15,191 nt of DNA from Prevotella sp. UBA2711. Lineage in GTDB: Bacteria > Bacteroidota > Bacteroidia > Bacteroidales > Bacteroidaceae. Both the position numbers and the translations under genes were made by a program. Under the pieces are notes generated by a model, which saw nothing but the letters and a program-made list of their open reading frames with translations, searched no databases and was not told where the DNA came from. Positions 1 to 6,009 of the stretch are shown in pieces. The DNA lies in the NCBI GenBank assembly GCA_002354095.1, contig DEKX01000039.1, positions 8,821-24,011 on the forward strand. Direction: 5' to 3'. Position 1 is the stretch's first letter, and every line of letters starts with the position of its first letter.

Positions 1-338
1 CGCAGCTCCTGTGCCATGTGACTCAGGTGCAGGTCGTTGTAGGGAATCTCGCCCAGGTTCACATGCTTGCGGAAATCGGGGTTCGTGGTGTAGGGCGCAC
101 GATAGAGGATCGCCTGTGCGTTTGCCAGGTCACCATCAGTACTCTGTCCGGTAGAAGCACCCGTAAAGATAGCTACCTTAAACTCCCGACCTGCCTCATG
201 CTCAGCCACGGCGAGCTTAGCCAATTCCTTTGTGGTTGCCTTGGCCACACCAGCGGGTGTGAAGCCACTCATAGCGATGTGATCGCCATTCTTGATCAGT
301 GCCGCAGCCTCTGCGGCAGTCATACGTGTATAAGCCAT
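1..338 (-). CDS. Acetyl-CoA hydrolase/transferase (succinate CoA-transferase type), 5' part only
   Basis: The first 112 codons of a gene that runs off the left edge of the window. The start ATG is at 338-336 and the protein begins MAYTRMTAAEAAALIKNGD. The segment DHIAMSGFTPAGVAKATTKEL is typical of the N-terminal domain of family I CoA-transferases annotated as acetyl-CoA hydrolase/transferase or succinate CoA-transferase. Members move CoA between acetyl-CoA and succinate (or propionate) in the cytoplasm; in Bacteroidales this supports acetate and propionate fermentation. The catalytic glutamate lies further downstream, outside the window, so substrate preference cannot be judged. A second in-frame ATG (codon 6, at 323-321) is a possible but less likely start. 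A good Bacteroidetes promoter lies just upstream. It looks like a core host gene unrelated to the accessory region to the right. Confidence 0.88.
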   Translation of the reverse strand, partial: MAYTRMTAAEAAALIKNGDHIAMSGFTPAGVAKATTKELAKLAVAEHEAGREFKVAIFTGASTGQSTDGDLANAQAILYRAPYTTNPDFRKHVNLGEIPYNDLHLSHMAQEL

Positions 339-367
339 AATTTTGTTAAATTTGCAAATTTTGCGTG

Positions 368-399
368 CAAAATTAATCTTTTTCAGGCAAATCGCCAAA
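368..399 (-). promoter_or_regulatory. Bacteroidetes-type promoter of the CoA-transferase gene
   Basis: Read on the minus strand, the -7 element TAATTTTG lies at 375-368 and a -33 element TTTG at 399-396, with 20 nt between them. This matches the TTTG-N19-21-TAnnTTTG layout of Bacteroidetes housekeeping promoters. Transcription would start about 25 nt before the ATG at 338. Confidence 0.65.
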
Positions 400-454
400 T
401 AAATTCGGCAATAAATACCACTTTTCTCAATTCTACTCCATCATCTTCGCTGTC

Positions 455-1105
455 TCAGTTCAAATATTCCATCAGCACATCCCAGACAGCGATGATATGA
501 CAGACGGAGCCGGCAAGGACAAAGAAGTGGAACACGGAGTGCATATATTTCTTCTTGTTCAGAGAATAAAACACAGCACCCGTGATATAACAGACACCTT
601 CGGCGATAATCCAGCTGACGGCGGCTGTTGACACTGAAGCCAGCAGCGGTTTGAAGGCCACCAGCACACTCAGCCCCATACCGATAAAGCACAAGGTCTC
701 CAGGTTTGAATGTTCCTTCAGACGGATAAAGCTCACGATGGTTCCCACTATCGCGCATAGCCAGACAAACGAGAAGAGACTCCACCCCCAGTAGCCCTGT
801 TCGCGCAGTGCCACCAGTGTCAGCGGCGAATAGCTGCCTGCGATATGCCAGTAGATAGCGGCATGATCCCATTTACGCAGACGTTCCTTCCATTTGGAGT
901 GGTGCTTCATCGAATGGTAAAGAGTTGAGGCTACATAAGAGCCCAACATACCAAAAAGATAGAGGATCACCGCCGCCCTCGCCCAGCTGTTATCGCTCTG
1001 GAAGCACCATACGAGGAAGATGATGCCGAACACCACACCCAGCAGAATCCCGCCGCCATGCGACGTCGCGTTCCATATCTCTTCCTTCTTCGTATATCTA
1101 ATCAT
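455..1105 (-). CDS. trhA: TrhA/hemolysin III family (PAQR) membrane protein
   Basis: A 216-residue integral membrane protein with about seven hydrophobic helices. Family motifs are clear: an early conserved His (H16), STLYHS (60-65), WDHAAIYWHIAGSYSPLT (79-96), and a C-terminal HSVFHFFVLAGSVCHI (189-204). In PAQR/hemolysin III proteins the His and Asp residues of these motifs (here H64, D80 or H81, H189, H193) form a zinc site in the membrane. Bacterial members are linked to membrane-lipid homeostasis; the name hemolysin is historical. Length is normal for the family. The start ATG at 1105 is preceded by a strong TATCTTTGC element. The gene points the same way as the CoA-transferase, 116 nt upstream of it, and diverges from AAA1. 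Nothing looks broken. The biochemical activity is not established by sequence alone. Confidence 0.9.
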   Translation of the reverse strand: MIRYTKKEEIWNATSHGGGILLGVVFGIIFLVWCFQSDNSWARAAVILYLFGMLGSYVASTLYHSMKHHSKWKERLRKWDHAAIYWHIAGSYSPLTLVALREQGYWGWSLFSFVWLCAIVGTIVSFIRLKEHSNLETLCFIGMGLSVLVAFKPLLASVSTAAVSWIIAEGVCYITGAVFYSLNKKKYMHSVFHFFVLAGSVCHIIAVWDVLMEYLN

Positions 1106-1130
1106 TCCTATGATTATGATTTATGCGCTG

Positions 1131-1138
1131 CAAAGATA
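1131..1138 (-). promoter_or_regulatory. Promoter -7 element (TATCTTTG) of the trhA-like gene
   Basis: On the minus strand TATCTTTGC reads from 1138 down to 1130, a perfect TAnnTTTG core, 25 nt before the ATG at 1105. The -33 region (a CTTTATT tract near 1152-1158) is only a weak match. Confidence 0.65.
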
Positions 1139-1221
1139 AACATTTTCTTCTAATAAAGACGACTCCGCTTGCGAGGAAATGTTAAAAATCATACTTACGC
1201 ATTAAAAATTCCGATTTTCTC

Positions 1222-1253
1222 TTGGAGGGAATAGGATTTTTTCTCTATCTTTG
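1222..1253 (+). promoter_or_regulatory. Promoter driving the AAA1 transcription unit
   Basis: TTG at 1222-1224, 21 nt, then TATCTTTG at 1246-1253 followed by C: a good match to the Bacteroidetes -33/-7 layout. It diverges from the trhA-like promoter about 110 nt away. The predicted start near 1259 leaves a leader of roughly 205 nt before the AAA1 ATG, unusually long compared with other genes here. Confidence 0.7.
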
Positions 1254-1258
1254 CACCC

Positions 1259-1466
1259 AGAATCCAAAAACATTATGAAAAAGTAACATTTATCATTCTA
1301 TTCGGTTAACCACTTTGCACCGGCTTTGATTAGCCGGCGGGAACGTTTGCTCTTTGACATACTGGATCTAACTGGACATCGCCGTCAGGCCTTGTCCAAA
1401 AACACACTTGCGCCCTTTTTTATAGGGCATAACTGACACATAATATTATTCCTTAATCTTTTTTTT
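1259..1466 (+). promoter_or_regulatory. Long structured 5' leader of AAA1 (three hairpins, a 3-codon ORF, boxA-like site)
   Basis: No gene fits here, but the stretch has several ordered elements. ATG AAA AAG TAA (1275-1286) is a three-codon reading frame just after the predicted transcript start. A perfect 6-bp hairpin, CCGGCT-ttgatt-AGCCGG, spans 1320-1337. A boxA-like sequence lies at 1348-1360. A second hairpin spans 1373-1398: TGGACA pairs with TGTCCA, then a symmetric 2x2 internal loop, then GCC-gtca-GGC. A third, GCCCT with AGGGC, spans 1412-1428 and has a T-rich loop. None ends in a U-tract typical of a terminator. The elements look like a regulatory leader (antitermination, attenuation or mRNA stability) rather than random spacer. 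I do not recognise it as a known riboswitch. Confidence 0.45.
1348..1360 (+). promoter_or_regulatory. boxA-like antitermination element (TGCTCTTTGACAT)
   Basis: TGCTCTTTGACA differs by one base from the Escherichia coli rRNA-leader boxA core TGCTCTTTAACA. It sits in a transcribed leader, between a perfect hairpin (1320-1337) and a second hairpin (1373-1398). boxA RNA is bound by NusB-NusE (S10) and makes transcription resistant to termination. Such sites normally precede rRNA genes; here the downstream gene codes for an AAA+ protein. The match is visible; function is inferred. Confidence 0.4.
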
Positions 1467-3746
1467 ATGCAGAAAAATTTGAAAACACAGTCTGATGATG
1501 ACTTTGAAAAGTTTCTCCAGGAGTTTATCGACGGAGCCCTTGACAGTACCGAGGAAGATGACGACCTGGATTTCTCTAACAATCACGAGCCCGCAGAAGG
1601 CGAGTTGCCCTTTCCGAAAGAAATGGACGATGAAGCGCCCCGCACCAGGCTCACCGCCAACCAGGAAAAGCACCAATGTATGGACGACATCGCTTCCGTT
1701 GACCTGAGACTGATGTCTGATCCTGACCACTATTCCGATGCGCCGATGAAGGTTATCCTGAAGTGGAAACCCGGCACCTCCATCCATCCGCATCGTTTCT
1801 CTTTTCACTTCTATACAGCCGACTATTATCCTGTCTGCGAGGACGAACAGGAGAAGAAGGTCAGAAACGGGCGCAGCCGTCAGATGACATTCGACATCCC
1901 TTGCGACCAGATATGGATTCCGGGTAAGTATGTGCTCATCATGCACGACGAGCGGAACTATATGTCTTTCAAACGTATTGACTTCTCGCTCGACGAACGG
2001 ATGAAGATCACGATGGAGCCGCAGAAAACCATCAACCCAATCTCGTTCGAGGATGTGCTCACAACATGCCTCCAATGCAACAACGACAACTGGATCGGCG
2101 TGTCACGCGAGCCTGGTACCGCCCAGATGAGGCATCGTGCCATCCTCAATACTCAGAAGTGCCTCTTCAACGAATGTCGTAAGGATGAGGGCTGTGGGGA
2201 ATTGAGATTCAGCAAGAACCTGCTGGTGGCGATGGACAATCCCACAGAGGATTTCTTAGGCAGGTTGGCGATGTTGATAGACTCCGACTATGGCTTCAGG
2301 TTCATCGACTGCGCCTCGCTGTATGACCTGTCCAACATAAACCCTTATGAGCCGTTGCAAGAGAAACTGGCTGACACCAACATGAAACTGCTTTGTCTGA
2401 CACGAATCCGGGAGCTGACCGCCTCCACTGGCAAGGTCATTCTCAGGAAGATCATCGACACGGTACGTCGCGCTGGCGATCAGACACTCATCTGGCTCTG
2501 CGGCACACGCCGTGAGATTGAGGAGCTTCTGAATGTCGCCCCCTCGCTGAAACAGTTCTTCCAGGCCGACAGTTGGGTGGAGCAACAGCCCAGTACGCCT
2601 TACGAACTTATCCAGGCCCTCTTAACCAGGATGGGGAAAGAACACCTTGAACTCAGCCTTCGGGCTAAAGACCATCTCGCTCGTGCCGTTATCGAAGGCT
2701 GTGAGAAAGGTTCTCTCGCCAACTGGTCCTCCCGTGAGGTCAACCAGTTCATTGAGAAAGAGATCCTCCCTCGTTATTTCAATCGGGTTCTCCCGACAGG
2801 AACCAAGGGCTTAATGACATTGCTCGATGAGGAAGACATCCCTTTCGACAAGCTCACCTCTGCCACCTCCTATGACCAGAGCATCCGTGAACTCAATGCG
2901 ATGATAGGACTTGAAGAGGTGAAACAGGGCATCCATACGATGGCTAATCAGAGCCGCCTCTTCCTGGAACGCAGGAGACGAGGGCTGAACAACAGCAGTG
3001 AACAGGCTTACCACGCTATCTTCACAGGTAATCCCGGTACAGGCAAAACCACCGTTGCCCGTCAGCTTGGCAAGATCTATCATGCCCTCGGACTCCTCTC
3101 CAAAGGCGAGGTCATTGCCGTTGATCGCACCCGACTGGTGGGACAGTATATCGGTCAGACGGAGGATAACATGAAGGCCATCCTCGAAGAAGCCAAGGGT
3201 AACGTGCTCTTCATCGATGAGGCCTATACCTTGGTCACTGGCACCGATGACAAGAAGGACTTCGGGCGTCGCGTACTCGACTCGCTGCTCACCGTCCTCA
3301 CCCAGCCCAACCCCGACATGCTGATTGTCTTTGCGGGTTATAAGGATGAGATGCAGACGATGCTCTCCACCAACATCGGACTTGCGGGGCGCTTCCCCTA
3401 TCGCTACCACTTCGACGACTATTCGGCAGAGCAGCTGATGGAGATAGCCCAACGGCTCTTTGAACGTGATGACTATATGCTCACTTCCGAGGCCACTCAG
3501 GAGTTGCAACAGACCATCACACAGACAGTAGCCCAGAAGCCTGCCAACTTCGGTAATGCCCGCTGGATAGACCAGTTTGTCCACAACGGCATCATCCCCG
3601 CGATGGCTAACCGTGTCTATACCACAGGCTGCGATGACCTACAGCACATCGAAGCCATTGACATTAGGAAGGCCTTTGAGAATTTCAAACCAAAGTCCAT
3701 CGAGCTGAAACCCGCCCGTCACAGGGTCGCTGGTTTCAGCGCCTGA
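1467..3746 (+). CDS. AAA1: AAA+ ATPase, degenerate AAA-like half plus active CbbX/SpoVK-type half
   Basis: A 759-residue, probably cytoplasmic protein. Residues about 9-57 are strongly acidic. Residues about 78-185 look like a beta-rich domain (motifs HFYTADYYPVC and QIWIPGKYVLIM). Residues about 190-440 resemble an AAA domain that has lost catalysis: NLLVAMDNPTEDFLGRL (251-267) falls where Walker A should be, and LIWLCGTRREIEELL (341-355) mirrors sensor 1. Residues about 470-740 form an intact AAA+ module of the CbbX/SpoVK type: Walker A GNPGTGKTT (521-529, K527), pore-loop-like GQYIGQTE (559-566), Walker B NVLFIDEAY (579-587, D584/E585), sensor 1 FAGYKDEM (623-630), arginine finger in GLAGRFPYR (R642), sensor 2 GNARW (R699). 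Relatives remodel protein partners as rings; the partner here is unknown. It is a paralogue of AAA2, sharing all domains except the acidic N-terminus. The start ATG follows an AT-rich stretch with no Shine-Dalgarno. The next gene begins 27 nt after its stop. Confidence 0.88.
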   Translation: MQKNLKTQSDDDFEKFLQEFIDGALDSTEEDDDLDFSNNHEPAEGELPFPKEMDDEAPRTRLTANQEKHQCMDDIASVDLRLMSDPDHYSDAPMKVILKWKPGTSIHPHRFSFHFYTADYYPVCEDEQEKKVRNGRSRQMTFDIPCDQIWIPGKYVLIMHDERNYMSFKRIDFSLDERMKITMEPQKTINPISFEDVLTTCLQCNNDNWIGVSREPGTAQMRHRAILNTQKCLFNECRKDEGCGELRFSKNLLVAMDNPTEDFLGRLAMLIDSDYGFRFIDCASLYDLSNINPYEPLQEKLADTNMKLLCLTRIRELTASTGKVILRKIIDTVRRAGDQTLIWLCGTRREIEELLNVAPSLKQFFQADSWVEQQPSTPYELIQALLTRMGKEHLELSLRAKDHLARAVIEGCEKGSLANWSSREVNQFIEKEILPRYFNRVLPTGTKGLMTLLDEEDIPFDKLTSATSYDQSIRELNAMIGLEEVKQGIHTMANQSRLFLERRRRGLNNSSEQAYHAIFTGNPGTGKTTVARQLGKIYHALGLLSKGEVIAVDRTRLVGQYIGQTEDNMKAILEEAKGNVLFIDEAYTLVTGTDDKKDFGRRVLDSLLTVLTQPNPDMLIVFAGYKDEMQTMLSTNIGLAGRFPYRYHFDDYSAEQLMEIAQRLFERDDYMLTSEATQELQQTITQTVAQKPANFGNARWIDQFVHNGIIPAMANRVYTTGCDDLQHIEAIDIRKAFENFKPKSIELKPARHRVAGFSA

Positions 3747-3773
3747 TGGCGACACACACAACTAACATTACTC

Positions 3774-4235
3774 ATGCGAAAACGTATTCCATATCGGGTG
3801 TGCAACTGCACACCCACTGGGGTAGTAACCCACCTTGAAGCCCGTCTGCTCCGTCAGATGGTGAACCGTGAAATCCACCCTATCCGTTGTGCCGAGAGTT
3901 GTCGCCGAAAACGGCAGAAGGCACAGCGCATAGGTGACCTCTGTGCCGAGACAGGTCATTTCCTGTGGGCACTCAAAGTTTGGTACTTAGGCCTCACTGA
4001 GATCTGTATGAAAGACTATAACGAGTGGCGTTGCGTTCACTTCAACAATGATATCGTCACGCTCGACGATGTCATTTCTGAAGAAGATGCCAAAATCCTC
4101 GGACGTCGTATGGATCGCCTCTGGTGCCTGCTCGGCTTTCCCGAAGAAGCCTACTACGAACGCAAAGCCGAAGCCGAATATGACTTCCTCTATCTTGAGA
4201 AATATGATTTCTACCGCTGGGAAGATATTGATTAA
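3774..4235 (+). CDS. Hypothetical cysteine-rich protein in an operon with AAA1
   Basis: A 153-residue protein I do not recognise. It starts 27 nt after the AAA1 stop with no promoter between, so it is probably co-transcribed. Eight cysteines (10, 12, 39, 43, 57, 78, 87, 118) include two close pairs, CNC and CAESC, which could bind a metal, although no classic zinc finger is complete. Residues about 44-78 predict two amphipathic helices (KAQRIGDLCAETGHFLWALK) reminiscent of a single TPR-like hairpin. The N-terminal third is basic; the C-terminal third is acidic and aromatic (many Glu, Tyr, Asp). There is no signal peptide or membrane segment. It could be a partner or adaptor of AAA1, by position only. 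AAA2 has no copy of it directly downstream. Codon use and GC resemble AAA1. Confidence 0.7.
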   Translation: MRKRIPYRVCNCTPTGVVTHLEARLLRQMVNREIHPIRCAESCRRKRQKAQRIGDLCAETGHFLWALKVWYLGLTEICMKDYNEWRCVHFNNDIVTLDDVISEEDAKILGRRMDRLWCLLGFPEEAYYERKAEAEYDFLYLEKYDFYRWEDID

Positions 4236-4262
4236 TAACACTAAGAAAACGACAAACTTTAA

Positions 4263-4275
4263 CCGAATGGGAAAA
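4263..4275 (+). repeat. Motif CCGAATGGNAAAA, copy 1, upstream of the ADP-ribosyltransferase promoter
   Basis: CCGAATGGGAAAA lies 63 nt before the TATCTTTG core at 4326. The same 13-mer with one changed base (CCGAATGGCAAAA) occurs at 8221-8233, 52 nt before the sigma-factor promoter. It could be a shared activator or operator site, or chance. Confidence 0.25.
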
Positions 4276-4325
4276 CACATTATAAAAAAATAAAGGAATC
4301 TTCATTTTTATTCACGATTAATTTG

Positions 4326-4333
4326 TATCTTTG
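4326..4333 (+). promoter_or_regulatory. Promoter -7 element (TATCTTTG) of the ADP-ribosyltransferase gene
   Basis: TATCTTTG ends five bases before the ATG at 4339. By the usual Bacteroidetes spacing transcription would begin at about 4337-4340, on or next to the start codon. The message would then have almost no leader. The -33 region (TTC at 4301-4303) is weak. The 103-nt gap from the previous stop codon otherwise holds AT-rich sequence without a terminator-like hairpin. Confidence 0.55.
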
Positions 4334-4338
4334 TGCCG

Positions 4339-5943
4339 ATGTTTACAGTTATTGTCTGGATTGTCGTGGCACTGGTAGCCTATGCCTTTAGGGAGCAATT
4401 GATTCAAATCGCTTGCTTCATCGGGGTCTTTATGGCTATTGGCGCACTCATTTTCTGGATACTGTTTGACAATGCTAGCCTTGGTTCTACAGTTGGCTTC
4501 TGGTTTGCTATCTTTATCGGCTTGAAACTGGTGAGTCAGGCTATGGGTATGAGATATTCATCCATATTCGAATATGCGTACTATATCTTTACCTTACCTA
4601 TCTGGTTTTTGAACCGTCTGCAGCATATATTGTCAGAGCCATGGCGCTATGTGTTTAAAACTAGTTGGCCTGAAGAGGAAACCAAGGAAATTCTTCGCCC
4701 TGTGCTCTATGGCCTTCAGATTCTTCTTTATATTGTAATAACTCCTCTTCGACTTCTCAATGCCATTATCTACAATATCATCATATATGGTGTGACGGAG
4801 TTGTATGACCTCTTTTTTGAGGTGCTACAGCCAAGCGAATGGGATGAGGGCTATGGCGACAGGTGGACATGGACGTATATGTTGCCCATTCGAATCATTA
4901 AGTATCCTATCTATCATGGTGGCCTTGTTTTGATAGAAGGAGCAGTGTGGACGGTTATCGACACCATCATTCCTGCCATCACCATGTATCATGGCACTGA
5001 CTTAGTGGCAGGTCAGGCGATTACAGGAAAGGCAGGACGCAGATGGACAGACGGCACCTTTACTGCCAGTAAGAGCAGTTGGGGAGGTATCGGCGTCTAT
5101 TTTGCGTCACGTCGCAGTGTGGCCAGAAGATACGCAGAAGACCCTTATAGATTAAATGGTTCAAATCCTGTAATGATAGTATGTCGAGTGTCCCTCGGCA
5201 AAATCATCAACTATTCCCTTGCCCCTTTTAACATCTATGTGAATGCTGGAGGAAACGGCAATCCTGCCGTTCTGAACAAGTATGCCGAGCGGAATGGCTA
5301 CAACACCGGCGAGTGGTGGAACCAGCGTGGCGAGTATTGGGAGTATTGCCTGTTCGACTGGCAGAACCGTTATAATCACCCTTGGCGCATCAGACCTGTT
5401 TTTGTGTTCAACTTCCGTACAGGTAGAGCCCAGCATATAGAAAGCGGTTTGCGTCATTGGCTCTTCTCCAAGGTTGTTATCGACGATATTGTGAAGAGCG
5501 TAAGGTTTACCTGTCTTGTGATCTTTTCCTTTGTCGTTGTCTTCTGGCTTCTTTACCAGGCGATTACCAATAACCTGCTATGGAATTACAATTATTATCT
5601 GTCGCCACTAACAGAATTCTATGAGTCTTCACCAGCTACCAATACCGATATAGAGTCGCAGAATGAAGAGGATGAGGATTATGCCATTGTTGAGCGTGAC
5701 TTTGAGGATATAGTAGAAGAGCCTGTTAAGACAGAGCCTGTAAATGTCATTAATTTCAATAACTACACTGTTCCCCAACAGCAGAGCAAACCTAATAATA
5801 GCTACAGACAGACACCCAAGACCACCACCTCAAAACCTTCACCCCCTAAAAAAGGAACAGGTTTCAGACTGGAAAAGGTGGACAAGATTCCTGCGCCCGA
5901 GGATTACGGAATCAATAACGCAGGTGTTCGAAGAGAGGATTGA
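4339..5943 (+). CDS. Membrane protein with a PARP-like ADP-ribosyltransferase domain
   Basis: A 534-residue protein. Residues 1-215 hold several hydrophobic helices (about 2-16, 24-43, 50-66, 78-92, 122-150, 183-213). Residues about 214-366 look like a PARP-type ART fold: MYHGTD (216-221) matches the H of the H-Y-E triad (H218), GIGVYFASRRSVARRYA (250-266) matches the G-x-YFA-S motif (Y254), and EYWEYCLFD (332-340) matches the strand with catalytic Glu (E335). Such domains move ADP-ribose from NAD+ to protein or nucleic acid. A further helix follows at about 390-408, then a soluble tail that is acidic (about 438-465) and then rich in Pro, Lys and Thr (about 478-508). The active domain is thus tethered between membrane segments. 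I use ATG 4339, not the in-frame GTG two codons earlier, which lies inside the promoter; Met32 (4432) is an alternative. The substrate is unknown; an inactive, ligand-binding ART-like domain cannot be excluded. Confidence 0.72.
   Translation: MFTVIVWIVVALVAYAFREQLIQIACFIGVFMAIGALIFWILFDNASLGSTVGFWFAIFIGLKLVSQAMGMRYSSIFEYAYYIFTLPIWFLNRLQHILSEPWRYVFKTSWPEEETKEILRPVLYGLQILLYIVITPLRLLNAIIYNIIIYGVTELYDLFFEVLQPSEWDEGYGDRWTWTYMLPIRIIKYPIYHGGLVLIEGAVWTVIDTIIPAITMYHGTDLVAGQAITGKAGRRWTDGTFTASKSSWGGIGVYFASRRSVARRYAEDPYRLNGSNPVMIVCRVSLGKIINYSLAPFNIYVNAGGNGNPAVLNKYAERNGYNTGEWWNQRGEYWEYCLFDWQNRYNHPWRIRPVFVFNFRTGRAQHIESGLRHWLFSKVVIDDIVKSVRFTCLVIFSFVVVFWLLYQAITNNLLWNYNYYLSPLTEFYESSPATNTDIESQNEEDEDYAIVERDFEDIVEEPVKTEPVNVINFNNYTVPQQQSKPNNSYRQTPKTTTSKPSPPKKGTGFRLEKVDKIPAPEDYGINNAGVRRED
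4444..4500 (+). repeat. Source-like segment of the relic found at 7659-7712
   Basis: Codons 36-54 of the transferase gene (reading ALIFWILFD, then GSTVGF) align with 7659-7712: 40 of 54 aligned bases match by hand count, with one codon missing. The first eight codons at 4339-4362 also align with 7653-7676 (20 of 24). Both halves share the heptamer TCTGGAT (4355-4361 and 4454-4460), the likely joint of the deletion seen in the relic. Confidence 0.6.
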
Positions 5944-5971
5944 AATGAACCGTTTTTTCAATAAAAATATG

Positions 5972-5979
5972 TACTTTTG
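5972..5979 (+). promoter_or_regulatory. Promoter -7 element (TACTTTTG) of the Cache-SpoIIE phosphatase gene
   Basis: TACTTTTGC fits TAnnTTTG, lies in the 66-nt gap after the transferase gene, and is 31 nt before the ATG at 6010. The -33 region is unclear (a T-run near 5953-5958). Confidence 0.55.
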
Positions 5980-6009
5980 CAGCAATATTTCCAATTAAGG
6001 TGTAAAGTT

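Noticed and set aside
18..500. 160-codon plus-strand frame over the CoA-transferase start
   Set aside because: It is antisense to a clearly conserved CoA-transferase N-terminus and crosses its promoter.
1361..1376. Direct repeat ACTGGA-tcta-ACTGGA in the AAA1 leader
   Set aside because: It is only six bases and the second copy is explained as part of the 1373-1398 hairpin; too weak to call an operator.
1446..2075. 209-codon minus-strand frame over the AAA1 start
   Set aside because: It lies antisense to AAA1, whose reading frame has a paralogue (AAA2) confirming it. The minus-strand product shows no family features.
2811..3584. Long open frame (257 codons) on the minus strand inside AAA1
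   Set aside because: It is opposite the conserved AAA motifs of the plus-strand gene, has no promoter, and its product has no recognisable motifs. It is a by-product of plus-strand codon use.
4333..4338. GTG start two codons before the transferase ATG
   Set aside because: The G of this GTG is the last base of the TATCTTTG promoter core, so it would probably not be transcribed.
5977..6009. TTG start extending the phosphatase by 11 codons
   Set aside because: It lies inside the TACTTTTG promoter core; ATG 6010 gives a normal N-terminus directly before the first helix.
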